From NCBI RefSeq assembly GCF_032108445.1, contig NZ_CP134876.1, forward strand, positions 2,170,001 through 2,234,000: a stretch of 64,000 bases of DNA, in the 5' to 3' direction. Position numbers and translations under genes: made by a program. Under the pieces are notes generated by a model. That model worked only from the letters and a program-made list of their open reading frames with translations, searched no databases and was not told where the DNA came from. Of this stretch, positions 32,853 to 41,988 are shown piece by piece; position 1 is the stretch's first letter; the number at the start of each line of letters is the position of its first letter. Source of the stretch: Micromonospora halotolerans. Lineage in GTDB: Bacteria; Actinomycetota; Actinomycetes; Mycobacteriales; Micromonosporaceae.

Positions 32853-33419
32853 TTGCGCACACGGCAATCCCGCCGATGGGAAATCTTCCTGCTCAGCCTT
32901 GCTCTGCTGGCCGCGACCGCCGGTTGCGGCGGCGAGCCCGAGGCAGCGGCCCGCCCGCTGACCGCTGGCGCGGCGGCACCCGCGGCGCATTCCACCGCCG
33001 AGGAGGAGGCGGCCGGAAAGGCCGCCCTCACCGCCTATTCCGGCTATCTCGACGCGTCCCGAGCGGCGAGCGCACGCAGCGATCCCGGGCATCCCGCACT
33101 CGCCCGATTCGTAGCGGATCCGCTGCTGACTCGGGTGCGGGTGGCAATTCGTGACGCGAAGGAGCACGGCGCGATGCGTACCGGAAAACTCGGGTCCGAC
33201 CCCACCGTGGTGTCGGTCGACCTGGCCGCCGACCCGCCCACCGTGGAGATCCAGGACTGCCTGGACGCCACCGGCTACCGGCTCGTCTACGCCAAGGACC
33301 GCCGGGTCGTCCCCGGCACCCGTGGCGGGCGCTACCTGGCGACCGCCACCGCCACCCGCTACCCCGACGGCCGCTGGCTGATCAGCGCCGGCGCCGGACA
33401 CCAGGACCAGCCGTGTTGA
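32853..33419 (+). CDS. Small lipoprotein at the head of the Tad locus
   Basis: 188 residues. After basic residues (RTRQSRRW) comes a hydrophobic segment and lipobox TAGC near residue 27. The mature part has no named domain; AALTAYSGYLDASRAA and VEIQDCLDATGYRLVY resemble nuclear-transport-factor-2-like folds in small actinobacterial lipoproteins. TTG start, preceded by GAGGAGGG; upstream in-frame ATG starts lack this. The next gene overlaps its stop, so it belongs to the Tad operon. Confidence 0.7.
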   Translation: MRTRQSRRWEIFLLSLALLAATAGCGGEPEAAARPLTAGAAAPAAHSTAEEEAAGKAALTAYSGYLDASRAASARSDPGHPALARFVADPLLTRVRVAIRDAKEHGAMRTGKLGSDPTVVSVDLAADPPTVEIQDCLDATGYRLVYAKDRRVVPGTRGGRYLATATATRYPDGRWLISAGAGHQDQPC

Positions 33420-34390
33420 CCTGGGGAGGAAGGGGTGTCCCGGCCCGCCCGACCCGGGCCGGGACGCCCCGGCGGCTGCTGCTCGCCGCCGGCCTGGCGC
33501 TGCTGCTCGTGCTGACCTGCGCGCCCGCGCTGCTGTTCACCGGCGCGCCGGCCCGGGCCGGCGACCCCGGCGGCGAGTGCCCTCCCGGGCAGAACGACTG
33601 CAACGTCTGGGACGACGAACCCGGCACCCCGGGTGGGCCGGGCGGCGGCGGCAACCCCGGCGGTGGCGGCGGGGACGGCGGCGGCGCCGCCGCGAAGTGC
33701 CAGTGGAACGGCCGGGTCATCCCCTGCTACGACGACGTGCTCGGCTGGTTCAACAACGGCGACGGCTGCTACTACAAGCTGGCCGAACCCCAGCCCGAAG
33801 CGCCCGAGGGCAAGCAGTGGTACGTGCAGACCTGCAACGGCGGTGACCTGGGCGCGCAGACGGTGGTGCTGCGCGACGGGCCGCCACCCGGCTACGGCGC
33901 GCCGCCCGACCCGGAGGAGCTGGCCCGCCGCGCGCTGGCCTCGATCTCGCTGCTGCCGCCCCGGGTCGCGGTGGCGCCCCGGCGCAGCAAGGGCCCCGGC
34001 CTGGTGGGGCTGCCCGTCTGGATGTGGGCGAGCGGCGGGGCGTCCTACTTCGGGCCGCTGCACGCCTCCGCCTCGGACCGCGGGCTGACCGTCCGCATCA
34101 CCGCGAGGGTGACCCGGATCGTCTGGGACATGGGCGACGGCACGGAGGTCACCTGCACGGGGCCGGGCACGCCCTACACGGCCGACGGCCCGCGGGCCGG
34201 AGGGACCTCGCCCGACTGCGGCCTCGACACCGGCTACGCCCGGGCCGACACCTACCAGGTCAGCGCCACGACCTTCTGGGACGTCCACTGGGTGGCCGGG
34301 GACGACGGTCCGGACGGCCACATCGCCCAGAGCCGGGTCAGCGGGACTGTTCCGGTCCAGATCAACGAACTTCAGGTGGTGACGCGGTGA
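33413..34390 (+). CDS. Secreted or anchored protein of the Tad locus
   Basis: 325 residues with a signal peptide (LLLAAGLALLLVLTCAPALL), then a Gly/Pro-rich region (GGPGGGGNPGGGGGDGGG) and a folded part with CYYKLAEPQPEAPEGKQWYV and VRITARVTRIVWDMGDGTEV. The latter resembles PKD-like domains (WDMGDG), common in surface proteins. GTG start overlapping the upstream stop. It may be an exposed part of the pilus or its assembly site. The stop codon lies in the first copy of a 45-base repeat. Confidence 0.7.
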   Translation: MLTWGGRGVPARPTRAGTPRRLLLAAGLALLLVLTCAPALLFTGAPARAGDPGGECPPGQNDCNVWDDEPGTPGGPGGGGNPGGGGGDGGGAAAKCQWNGRVIPCYDDVLGWFNNGDGCYYKLAEPQPEAPEGKQWYVQTCNGGDLGAQTVVLRDGPPPGYGAPPDPEELARRALASISLLPPRVAVAPRRSKGPGLVGLPVWMWASGGASYFGPLHASASDRGLTVRITARVTRIVWDMGDGTEVTCTGPGTPYTADGPRAGGTSPDCGLDTGYARADTYQVSATTFWDVHWVAGDDGPDGHIAQSRVSGTVPVQINELQVVTR

Positions 34391-34436
34391 GCGCGAGGAG
34401 TGAGCCGGTTTTGCGAGCCCCGCAGTCGCGAACGGA
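34387..34436 (+). repeat. Stop-codon-overlapping interspersed repeat, copy A
   Basis: Starts GTGAGCGCGAGGAGTGAGC, has a 5-base insertion relative to the other copies, and ends GCAGTCGCGAACGGA. Its second to fourth bases are the TGA stop of the gene before it. Related copies: 38361-38405 and 63780-63824 (reverse). Confidence 0.85.
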
Positions 34437-34445
34437 GGTGGCGCA

Positions 34446-35108
34446 GTGAGTGTGGCGACGCGGAACGGCACTCCCCTGGACGCGCCCGTGGCGCCGCCCA
34501 AGGTGGTCCGGCAGCGGCGGATCCGCCCGGGCCTGCTGGGCCTGGCCGTGCTGCTCATCGCCCTCGGCGGCCTGGGCGCGGCGTTCGCGGTCACCTCGGT
34601 CCGCTCCACCGGCAGCTACCTGGCGGTGGTCCGGCCGGTCGAGGTCGGCCGGCAGCTCACCAGCGACGACCTGGTCCCGGTGCGGGTGTCGGGCGGGCGG
34701 GAACTCCAGCCGGTGCGGGCCGACCGGATCAGGGAGGTGCTGGGCCTCCGGGCCGCCGTCCGGCTCACCCCGGGCACGCTGCTGACCCCGGCCCAGCTCA
34801 CCGACGCGCCGCTGCTCGGCCCCGGGCAGCAGCAGATCGCGCTGGGCCTGGAGCCGAGTCAGGTGCCCGCCCGCAAGCTGCACCCCGGCGATCGGGTGCT
34901 CCTGGTCAGCACGCCGGACAACAGCGCCGGCAGCGGCGGCGGCACGCGTGGCGGCGGCACCCGGTTCGAGGCCACGGTGATCGACACCGCCGCACCGGAG
35001 AACGACGACGTGGTGGTCTACCTGGCGTTGGCCGTCCGCGACGTGCCGGCCGTGGTGGCGCTGGCCGCCGACGACCGGATCGCGCTCGTGCTCACCGGGG
35101 CGGCCTGA
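34446..35108 (+). CDS. cpaB: SAF-domain protein, CpaB/RcpC-like
   Basis: 220 residues. One N-terminal membrane helix (LLGLAVLLIALGGLGAAFAV), then a SAF domain (SYLAVVRPVEVGRQLTSDDL) and a C-terminal beta part (VPARKLHPGDRVLLVSTP). CpaB/RcpC proteins act outside the membrane in Flp pilus assembly. GTG start with GGAGGTGG upstream, just behind repeat copy A. The TadZ ATG overlaps its stop (TGATG). Confidence 0.85.
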   Translation: MSVATRNGTPLDAPVAPPKVVRQRRIRPGLLGLAVLLIALGGLGAAFAVTSVRSTGSYLAVVRPVEVGRQLTSDDLVPVRVSGGRELQPVRADRIREVLGLRAAVRLTPGTLLTPAQLTDAPLLGPGQQQIALGLEPSQVPARKLHPGDRVLLVSTPDNSAGSGGGTRGGGTRFEATVIDTAAPENDDVVVYLALAVRDVPAVVALAADDRIALVLTGAA

Positions 35109-35941
35109 TGGCGGTCATCGCCCTGGTCTCGGCGAAGGGCTCGCCGGGCGTCACCACGGCCGCGCTGGCCGCCGCGCTGAGCTGGCACCGGCGGCTCGTG
35201 CTGGCCGAGTGCGACCCGGCGGGCGGCTCGGTCCTGGCCGGCTACCTGGGCGGGGCGCTCGACGGCCCGCGCGGCCTCGGCGAGCTGGCCGTCGGCGAGC
35301 TGCGCGACGGCAACCTGGAGAGCGCGTTCTGGTCCCAGCTCGTCGATCTGGACGCGCCGAAGCGGGAACGGCTGCTGCTGCCCGGCGTCGTCGACCCGGC
35401 CCTGGCGGGCAGCGTCACCCCGCTCTGGCAGCGCTTCGCCGACTTCTTCACCAGCCTGGACAAGGACGTCCCCCCGTACGACGTCCTGGTCGACTGTGGC
35501 CGGTTGCAGGTCGGCGGTCCACCGTGGCCGGTGCTGCGGGCCGCGGCCGTGGTGCTGCTGGTCACCCGGGCGCACCTGCCCGACCTGTCCGCCACCCGCG
35601 CCACGATCAAGGCCATCGAGCGGGACTTCGCCGAACACCGGGTCCCCCCGGGCACCCTGCGCCTGCTGGTGGTCGGGGACGGGCACGGCAGCAGCGAGAT
35701 CAGCAAGGCGCTGCGGCTGCCGGTGATCGCCCGGCTGGCGCACGACCCGCGTACCGCCGCGGTGCTCGCGCACGGCGGCACCGTGCGCGCCAACCGGCCG
35801 CTCATGCGCGCGGCCGGCCAGTTGGAGGTGCCGGTCCGGGCGCTGCTGGACCGGCGACGGGCCCGGCTGGCCTGGCCGGGCGCCCCGGCCCCGCGCGCGG
35901 TGACCGCGCCGAGCACGCCGGGGGTGTCCGGTGCGGTTTGA
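35108..35941 (+). CDS. tadZ: TadZ/CpaE-like ParA-type ATPase
   Basis: 277 residues. The P-loop is the deviant type, SAKGSPGVTTAALAAAL, and the strand-2 motif is LAECDPAGGS. TadZ/CpaE localises the Tad machine at the membrane or pole. It lies in the usual place before tadA and overlaps it by 11 bases. Confidence 0.88.
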   Translation: MAVIALVSAKGSPGVTTAALAAALSWHRRLVLAECDPAGGSVLAGYLGGALDGPRGLGELAVGELRDGNLESAFWSQLVDLDAPKRERLLLPGVVDPALAGSVTPLWQRFADFFTSLDKDVPPYDVLVDCGRLQVGGPPWPVLRAAAVVLLVTRAHLPDLSATRATIKAIERDFAEHRVPPGTLRLLVVGDGHGSSEISKALRLPVIARLAHDPRTAAVLAHGGTVRANRPLMRAAGQLEVPVRALLDRRRARLAWPGAPAPRAVTAPSTPGVSGAV

Positions 35942-37460
35942 GCCGGTCTCGCACGACCCCCGGGTGCAGCAGCCCGGCGCCACGTCGACGGTGCCGCCGC
36001 TGGTCCCGCCGAACGGGCGGCACCACGTGCCCCCGCCGCCCGCCGCGCCGGCGGCCCCGGCGCCCCCGCCGCCCCGTCCCCGGATCGACTTCGCGGTGGT
36101 CCGCGAGCTGCGCCGGGAACTCAGCGAACGGCTCACCCTCTGGCAGCGCGGCCGGGAGTTCGACGTGGACGCCGAGGAGGTCGAGCGGGCCCGGCTGGCC
36201 ATCGCGGTGGTCTCGGCGTACGCGGACTCGGTGCGCCGGGCCGGCACGCCGATGGCCGCCGACGAGGAGCGGCTGCTGCTCGGCCAGGTGACCGCCGAAC
36301 TGGTCGGCCTGGGCCGGCTGCAGACGCTGCTCGTCGACGACACCATCGAGGAGGTGCACATCCTCGGCTGCGACCAGGTGCGCATCACCCGGCACGGCGG
36401 CGGCGTCGACTGGGCCGAGCCGATCGCCGACAGCGACGACGAGCTGGTGGAGATCCTCCAGGCGGCGGCCCGCCGGGCCGGGGCGACCGAACGCTCCCTG
36501 TCCACCTCGAAGCCGACGCTCGACCTGCAACTGCCCGACGGCAGCCGGCTCGCCGCGGTCTTCCTGGTCAGCCACCGCCCGTACGCGGTCATCCGCAAGC
36601 ACAACACGCTCGCGGTGAGCCTGGAGGACATCGCCGGCGGCCGGCCCGACCTGGACGAGATGATCGACCCGCTGCTGCGCGACTTCCTCCGCGCCGCCAT
36701 GCGGGCCGGGCTGAACATCATGGTGGCCGGGCTCGCCGGGGCCGGGAAGACCACGGTCATCCGAGCGCTGATGGACGAGATCCCGGCGGACGAGCCGTAC
36801 GTGCTGCTGGAGGAGAGCCGGGAGCTGCTGCCGGCCCGCCTCGGGCACAAGCACCGGGCGGTGATGAGCTTCGAGTCCCGGGAGGGGCACGGCGAACGCG
36901 GGCTGGACGGTCGGCCGGCCGGTGAGGTCAGCATCGCCGACCTCATCCCGGTGTCGCTGCGGATGGGCGTGCTGCGGATCATCGTCGGCGAGGTGCGGTC
37001 CCGGGAGATCGTGCCGATGCTCCAGGCGATGACCACCAGCCGCGGGTCGATGTGCACGATCCACGCGCGTACCCCGGCCGGGGTGGGCGAGCGGATCATC
37101 GAGCTGGCGCTGGCCCACGGCCGGGAGATGACGGTCGACCAGGCCCGCCGGATGGCCGGCAACGCGCTGGACCTGATCGTCTACGTCACCGTCGAGGACG
37201 AGACCGCCATCGGCGGCCGCAAGCACCGCTTCGTGTCGCACGTCGAGGAGGTCATCGGCGTCGGCGAGGGCAACCGGATCACCACCACCAGCGTCTTCGC
37301 CCCGGGGCCGGACGGTCGGGCGGTGCCCCGCCACCTCCCCGAACGGATCCGCGACCAGCTGCTGCGGGTCGGCTACGACGCCCGGCTGCTCACCCGGTTC
37401 ATCGAGGCCGGCACGGGCGCCTGGCGGCGTCCCCGGCACACCCGGCTCGGGCGGCGGTGA
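35931..37460 (+). CDS. tadA: TadA/CpaF-type secretion ATPase
   Basis: 509 residues. A Pro-rich start (to about 45) leads to the N-terminal domain (LGRLQTLLVDDTIEEVHILG). Walker A is VAGLAGAGKTTVIRALMD, the Asp box is VLLEESRELLP, and the Walker B/His region has RMGVLRIIVGEVRSREIVPML. It is the hexameric motor that drives pilin polymerisation. GTG start overlapping tadZ. Confidence 0.93.
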   Translation: MRFEPVSHDPRVQQPGATSTVPPLVPPNGRHHVPPPPAAPAAPAPPPPRPRIDFAVVRELRRELSERLTLWQRGREFDVDAEEVERARLAIAVVSAYADSVRRAGTPMAADEERLLLGQVTAELVGLGRLQTLLVDDTIEEVHILGCDQVRITRHGGGVDWAEPIADSDDELVEILQAAARRAGATERSLSTSKPTLDLQLPDGSRLAAVFLVSHRPYAVIRKHNTLAVSLEDIAGGRPDLDEMIDPLLRDFLRAAMRAGLNIMVAGLAGAGKTTVIRALMDEIPADEPYVLLEESRELLPARLGHKHRAVMSFESREGHGERGLDGRPAGEVSIADLIPVSLRMGVLRIIVGEVRSREIVPMLQAMTTSRGSMCTIHARTPAGVGERIIELALAHGREMTVDQARRMAGNALDLIVYVTVEDETAIGGRKHRFVSHVEEVIGVGEGNRITTTSVFAPGPDGRAVPRHLPERIRDQLLRVGYDARLLTRFIEAGTGAWRRPRHTRLGRR

Positions 37461-37464
37461 CCTC

Positions 37465-38364
37465 ATGGCGACGATCGAGCTGATCGCGCTGGTCTCCGGG
37501 GCGGCGTGCGTGGCCGGGCTGGTGCTCGCGGTGGTCGCGCTGGTCGGCACCCGCCGGCCGGCCGGGTCGAACCCGGGCGCCGGGCCGGGGCTGAGCCGGC
37601 TCTGGACCGGCTCCGGAGCCAGCCGCCGGGAGCAGCACCGCTACCAGCTGCTGCTCGGCGCGGCCGTGGTGGTCGGCGCGCTGGCCTTCCTGCTCACCGG
37701 GTTGCCGGTGGTCGGCCTCCTGGTGGCGCTGGCCGTGCCCGGGGTGCCGTGGCTGTTCGCGGTGGGCCGGGCCGAGCAGCGGGCCATCGCCCGGATCGAG
37801 GCGGTCGGCGAGTGGACCCGGCGGCTCAAGGACATCTCCGGCACCGGGCAGGGCCTCCAGCAGGCCATCATCGGCACCATCGCCACCGCGCCGGAGGAGA
37901 TCCAGGAGGAGGTGCGCACCCTGGCGGCCCGCCTCCAGGCCGGCTGGCTGGCGAGGTCCGCCCTGCTCGCCTTCGCCGACGAGATCGCCGACCCGGTCTG
38001 CGACCAGGTGGTGGCGGCGCTGATCCTGCACCTCACCGACCGGGGCGAACGTCTCGGCGACGTGCTCGGCTCGATCGCCACCGCCGCCTCGGCCGAGGTG
38101 GCCACCCGGCGGGAGGTCGAGGCCAAGCGGACCCAGCCCCGGTTCGCGGTCCGCTTCCTCACCGGGATGACCCTGGCGACGCTGGCGTACGGGCTGGTCA
38201 ACAGCGACTACGTCCGGCCGTACGGGACGGTCTTCGGTCAGCTCGTGATGGCGGTGCTCGGTGCGGCCTTCGTGGGGCTGCTGGTCTGGGTGCGGTCGAT
38301 GAGCCAGCCGCCCCGCCCGGCGCGCTTCCTGCCGGCGCCCGACCCGGAGGAGGCGATCGCGTGA
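37465..38364 (+). CDS. tadB: TadB-like platform protein
   Basis: 299 residues. Membrane helices near both ends surround a T2SSF domain (EWTRRLKDISGTGQGLQQAI, EVATRREVEAKRTQPRFAVR). TadB and TadC form the inner-membrane platform on which TadA works. The stop codon lies within repeat copy B. Confidence 0.88.
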   Translation: MATIELIALVSGAACVAGLVLAVVALVGTRRPAGSNPGAGPGLSRLWTGSGASRREQHRYQLLLGAAVVVGALAFLLTGLPVVGLLVALAVPGVPWLFAVGRAEQRAIARIEAVGEWTRRLKDISGTGQGLQQAIIGTIATAPEEIQEEVRTLAARLQAGWLARSALLAFADEIADPVCDQVVAALILHLTDRGERLGDVLGSIATAASAEVATRREVEAKRTQPRFAVRFLTGMTLATLAYGLVNSDYVRPYGTVFGQLVMAVLGAAFVGLLVWVRSMSQPPRPARFLPAPDPEEAIA

Positions 38365-38405
38365 GCGCGAGGAGTGAGCTTGCGAGCCCCGCAGTCGCGA
38401 ACGGA
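38361..38405 (+). repeat. Stop-codon-overlapping interspersed repeat, copy B
   Basis: 45 bases, GTGAGCGCGAGGAGTGAGCT to GCAGTCGCGAACGGA. Bases 38362-38364 are the TGA stop of tadB; the tadC start follows 12 bases after the repeat. Confidence 0.88.
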
Positions 38406-38416
38406 AGGCGGGCACG

Positions 38417-39280
38417 GTGATCCTCAACTGGCAGCTGGCCGTGGCGGTGCTGGGCGGGGCGGCCGTCGGGCTGGGCCTGTTCCTGGTGGTCCGCGAGGCG
38501 CTGCCGGCGACCCCGGCGCTCGGCCCGGCGCTGCGCCGGCTGCACCAGCCTCCCGGCCAGGCCCCGGTGGCCGGGAGCGGGCCGGACTGGCTCGGCGGCG
38601 TCTCCCGCTGGCTGCGACCCCCGCACCGGCAGCTCGCCCTGCTCGACCGGACCCCCGAGCAGTACGCCCTGTCGGTGGTGCTCTCCGCGCTGGTCGGGTT
38701 CGCCACCCCGGCGGTCGCCTCGGCCGTGCTCTTCCTGGGCGGGGTGGCGCTGCCGCTGGTCGTACCGGTGCTCGGGAGCCTGGGTCTGGCGCTGGTCGCC
38801 GGCCTGCTCGCGCACCGCGCGGTGCTGGCCAAGGCGGACGCCGCGCGGGACGAGTTCCGCCAGGCCGTCTGCACCTACCTGGACCTCGTGGCGTTGCAGC
38901 TCTCCGCCGCGCACGGGCCGGTGCAGTCGCTGGAGCGCGCGGCGGCGGTCTGCGACGGCTGGGTCTTCGAGCGCATCCGGGAGGCGCTGCGGATCGCCCA
39001 GCTCCAGATGCACTCCCCGTGGGACGAGCTCCAGGAGCTGGCCGAGCGGATCGGCATCCCGGAGCTGGGCGACGTGGGGGCCATCATGCGCTCCTCGGGC
39101 AGCGAGGGCGCCCAGGTCCACGAGACCCTGCGCAGCCGCGCCGATTCGCTGCGCGACCAGATCCGGACCGACAACCTGGCCCGGGCCGAGGGGGTGACCA
39201 GCAAGCTCGACATCCCCGGCTCGCTGCTGGTCTTCGTCCTGCTCGGCTTCGCCGTCTATCCGTTCCTCGCCCGCCTGTGA
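38417..39280 (+). CDS. tadC: TadC-like platform protein
   Basis: 287 residues, T2SSF-type. Helices flank DEFRQAVCTYLDLVALQLSA, LRIAQLQMHSPWDELQELAE and DNLARAEGVTSKLDIPGSLL. Same role as TadB. GTG start with AAGGCGGG upstream. Confidence 0.88.
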   Translation: MILNWQLAVAVLGGAAVGLGLFLVVREALPATPALGPALRRLHQPPGQAPVAGSGPDWLGGVSRWLRPPHRQLALLDRTPEQYALSVVLSALVGFATPAVASAVLFLGGVALPLVVPVLGSLGLALVAGLLAHRAVLAKADAARDEFRQAVCTYLDLVALQLSAAHGPVQSLERAAAVCDGWVFERIREALRIAQLQMHSPWDELQELAERIGIPELGDVGAIMRSSGSEGAQVHETLRSRADSLRDQIRTDNLARAEGVTSKLDIPGSLLVFVLLGFAVYPFLARL

Positions 39281-39304
39281 ACCCACCCCGAGAAGGAGAA
39301 GCCC

Positions 39305-39514
39305 ATGCACCTCTACACCTACCTCTACGCCGCGGTGAGCAGCCGCCTGGCGGAGCTGCGGCGGGACGGCGAGCGGGGCGACAGCCCGGTGCCGACCGCG
39401 GTGATCATCTTCGGGCTGGTCGCGGTGGCCATGGCGGTCACCGCGCTCGCCCTGGCCAAGGCCAACAACTGGATGAACGCCATCCCGAACAACACGGCGC
39501 CGCAGGCCCCGTGA
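39305..39514 (+). CDS. Flp-type pilin candidate
   Basis: 69 residues. A basic N-terminus (RLAELRRDGERGDSPVPTAV) ends before a single membrane helix (IIFGLVAVAMAVTALALA) and a short tail. Position and size fit Flp pilin. It lacks the usual Glu five residues after the cleavage Gly (here DSPVP follows), so processing by the prepilin peptidase may differ. GAGAAGGAG precedes the ATG; the next gene's ATG overlaps the stop. Confidence 0.75.
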   Translation: MHLYTYLYAAVSSRLAELRRDGERGDSPVPTAVIIFGLVAVAMAVTALALAKANNWMNAIPNNTAPQAP

Positions 39515-40017
39515 TGCCCCGCCCCGCCCGTACGGACCGGAGCCGGTCGGCGCCCGCCGGCCGGCCCGCCGGCCGGTGCGGCCCGGGGCGGATCACCACC
39601 GTCCTGCGGGGACGCCTCCCCGCGGGCGGGTCCGAGCGGGGCGCCAACCCGGTCGAGCTGGCGGTGGTGATGCCGGCGATCCTGGTGCTGCTCTTCGCCT
39701 CGATCCAGCTCGCCGTCTGGTTCGTCGCCCGCTCCACCGCCCTCAACGCGGCGCAGACCGGAGTGAACGCCCAGCGGGGGCTGGAGGCCCCGCCGGGCGC
39801 GGGCCGGGACCGGGCCACGAACTTCCTGCACGCCGCCGGTGACTGGCTGGTCGACTGGCAGAACCCGGGCCCCACCTGCGAGGTCGTCGCCACCGGGGGC
39901 ACCCCTACCGAAGTCACCTGCACGGTCAGCGGGCGCTCCCTGTCGGTGATCCCGGGGGTCCACTTCCCGGTGCGGCAGACCGCGCACGGCACCGCCGAGC
40001 GCTGGACGACGGGGTGA
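39514..40017 (+). CDS. TadE-like pseudopilin
   Basis: 167 residues. A long basic Pro-rich leader (about 45 residues) precedes ERGANPVELAVVMPAILVLL, the TadE pattern with Glu near the helix start. The remaining domain has two Cys residues (PTCEVVATG, VTCTVSG). ATG overlaps the pilin stop (TGATG). Confidence 0.85.
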   Translation: MPRPARTDRSRSAPAGRPAGRCGPGRITTVLRGRLPAGGSERGANPVELAVVMPAILVLLFASIQLAVWFVARSTALNAAQTGVNAQRGLEAPPGAGRDRATNFLHAAGDWLVDWQNPGPTCEVVATGGTPTEVTCTVSGRSLSVIPGVHFPVRQTAHGTAERWTTG

Positions 40018-40484
40018 GGCCGATGGCGCGGGACCGGGGTTCCGTCTCGATCGAGGTGGCGGTGCTCGCCCCTGCCTTCATCGGGATGATGGTGCTGGCC
40101 GGGGTGGCCGGCCGGACGGCCGTCGCCGACGAGGCGGTGGAGTCGGCCGCGCACGACGCGGCCCGCGCCGCCTCGATCGCCCGGGACGCCCGGGCCGGCC
40201 GGGCCGCCGCCACCGAGGCCGCGCAACGCCAGCTCGACTGGTCGGGGCTGCACTGCATCGCCCCACCGGCGTTGGCCTTCAAGGGTTCCGTCGGGAGCGA
40301 GGAGACCAGCTTCCGGGACGCCTACGGCGGCGCAGCCGGGGTACCGGCGACCGTCACGGTCCGGGTGACCTGCACGGTCTCCTTCGACGACCTGCGGGCA
40401 CGGGGGCTGCCCCTGGCGCTGGACGGCAAGACCGTCTCGGCGAGTTTCACCTCCCCGCTGGACACCTACCGGAGCCGCGGATGA
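40014..40484 (+). CDS. TadE-family pseudopilin
   Basis: 156 residues, with DRGSVSIEVAVLAPAFIGMM, the pilin-like signature with Glu, and a Cys-containing outer domain (LHCIAPP, VTCTVSFDD). GTG at 40014 overlaps the previous stop; ATG 40023 is an alternative start. Confidence 0.85.
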   Translation: MRPMARDRGSVSIEVAVLAPAFIGMMVLAGVAGRTAVADEAVESAAHDAARAASIARDARAGRAAATEAAQRQLDWSGLHCIAPPALAFKGSVGSEETSFRDAYGGAAGVPATVTVRVTCTVSFDDLRARGLPLALDGKTVSASFTSPLDTYRSRG

Positions 40485-40912
40485 CCGGGCGGCGGGCGGC
40501 GGAGAGCGGCCGGGTGAGCCTCTTCCTGGCCGTGGCGATGATCGGCGTACTCGTGATCATCAGCCTGGCGTACGACGGTGCCGGGCAGCTCCGCTCGTTG
40601 CAGCGCGCGGACAACCTGGCCGCCGAGGCGGCCCGCAGCGGCGGACAGATGATCGACCGGGCCAGCGCCATCGAGGGCGGCCCCAAGCAGATCGACGAGG
40701 TGGCCGCCCGGAAGGCCGTCGCCGCCTACCTGAGCGCCGCCGGCGGGGTCCGCGACCACGACGTCAGCTTCCCGGTGGTCGCCGGCGAGCGGCAGATCCA
40801 GGTACGCGTCCGCATCACCTACCGGCGGGACCTGCTCGGTCTCTTCGGCTTCCCGAACACCGCCACCGTCACCGGTGAGGCCACCGCGCGGGCGCTCACC
40901 GGAGCCCCCTAA
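40481..40912 (+). CDS. TadG-like pilus assembly protein
   Basis: 143 residues. One membrane helix near the start (VSLFLAVAMIGVLVIISLAY) and a soluble part with many Ala, as in the short Tad-neighbour proteins with a Flp-like N-terminus. The ATG overlaps the preceding stop by four bases. Confidence 0.78.
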   Translation: MTGRRAAESGRVSLFLAVAMIGVLVIISLAYDGAGQLRSLQRADNLAAEAARSGGQMIDRASAIEGGPKQIDEVAARKAVAAYLSAAGGVRDHDVSFPVVAGERQIQVRVRITYRRDLLGLFGFPNTATVTGEATARALTGAP

Positions 40913-40928
40913 GGAAGGGAAGGCAGCC

Positions 40929-41972
40929 ATGGGTGCATCGCAACGCTCGGCCGTCCGGCGGACCGGCCAGGTCCTCACCGGTTTCGGCGCCCTCGTCGTG
41001 CTCTGCGCGGTGCTGGCCGGTGGGCCGGTCGCCCTGCTGGCCTTCGCCGGCAACCCCCTCCCCGACCACCTGCCCACCCTGGCCGAGGCGGGCACGGCGT
41101 TGACCAGCCGCGACGACGGGCAGCTCTTCCTGCGGGCGCTGGCCGTGGTGGGGTGGTTCGGCTGGGCCACGTTCGCCTTCTCCGTACTCGTGGAACTCCT
41201 CGCGGCGACGCTGCGCCGGCCGGCGCCCCGGCTGCCCGGGATGCGCCGCCAGCAGCGGGCCGCGGCCGCGCTGGTCGGGTCGGTGGCGCTGATCCTGGCG
41301 GCCAGCCCGGCCGCGGCGAGCGCCGCCACCCTGGCCGCGCCGCAGCCGGTCGCCGCCGCGCCGGCGGTGGTCCCCCCGCAGGCCGGGCCCGCGCTCGCGG
41401 CCCCGCCCGTCCGCGCCGCCTCGGTGACCACGGACCCGGCGGTGTACCGGGTGGCGAAGGGCGACTACCTGGGCGAGGTGGCCGAGCGGTACCTGGACGA
41501 CTTCGACCGCTACCGTGAGGTGGCCCGGCTGAACCGGCTCGCCGACCCGGACCGGATCCGCCCGGGGCAGCTGCTCAGGCTGCCCGAGGGCGCGGTGGAC
41601 GCGGGGGCCCGCCGGCACGCGACCGGACGGCTCGTGGTCACCTCGACGGGCCCGTCCCGGACGCCGCCCGGCAAGGCGGGGACGCCGGGCGGCGGGGGGT
41701 CGTCCGCCACGCCGAAGGGCAAGCCCTCCCCGCACCCGGCCGGACGGGACACCACGCCCACGGTCGAGGCGCCGGCCGGACAGCAGCCGGCGATGTCGGC
41801 TGGTGCCTCCCGGGCCACCCCCGAGGACGGGATCAACCGCCCGCTGGCCATCTCGGCGGTGCTGGCCGTGGCGGCCATCGTGGGCGCGCAGATCGGCGCG
41901 GTCCTCGGCCTGCGGCGCCGGCCGGCCTCCGGCGTGCGGGCCCTCGTGAGCGGCCGTCACCGCAGGGACTGA
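40929..41972 (+). CDS. LysM-domain membrane protein
   Basis: 347 residues. Two N-terminal helices (LTGFGALVVLCAVLAGGPVA and VVGWFGWATFAFSVLVELLA) and another (AAALVGSVALILAASPAAAS). A LysM domain (YRVAKGDYLGEVAERYLDDF, IRPGQLLRLP) at about 180-225 would bind peptidoglycan. A Pro/Gly-rich linker leads to a last helix. AAGGAAGGG precedes the ATG. It ends the Tad operon and may anchor it to the cell wall. Confidence 0.8.
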   Translation: MGASQRSAVRRTGQVLTGFGALVVLCAVLAGGPVALLAFAGNPLPDHLPTLAEAGTALTSRDDGQLFLRALAVVGWFGWATFAFSVLVELLAATLRRPAPRLPGMRRQQRAAAALVGSVALILAASPAAASAATLAAPQPVAAAPAVVPPQAGPALAAPPVRAASVTTDPAVYRVAKGDYLGEVAERYLDDFDRYREVARLNRLADPDRIRPGQLLRLPEGAVDAGARRHATGRLVVTSTGPSRTPPGKAGTPGGGGSSATPKGKPSPHPAGRDTTPTVEAPAGQQPAMSAGASRATPEDGINRPLAISAVLAVAAIVGAQIGAVLGLRRRPASGVRALVSGRHRRD

Positions 41973-41988
41973 CCCGGGGTCGATCGTG

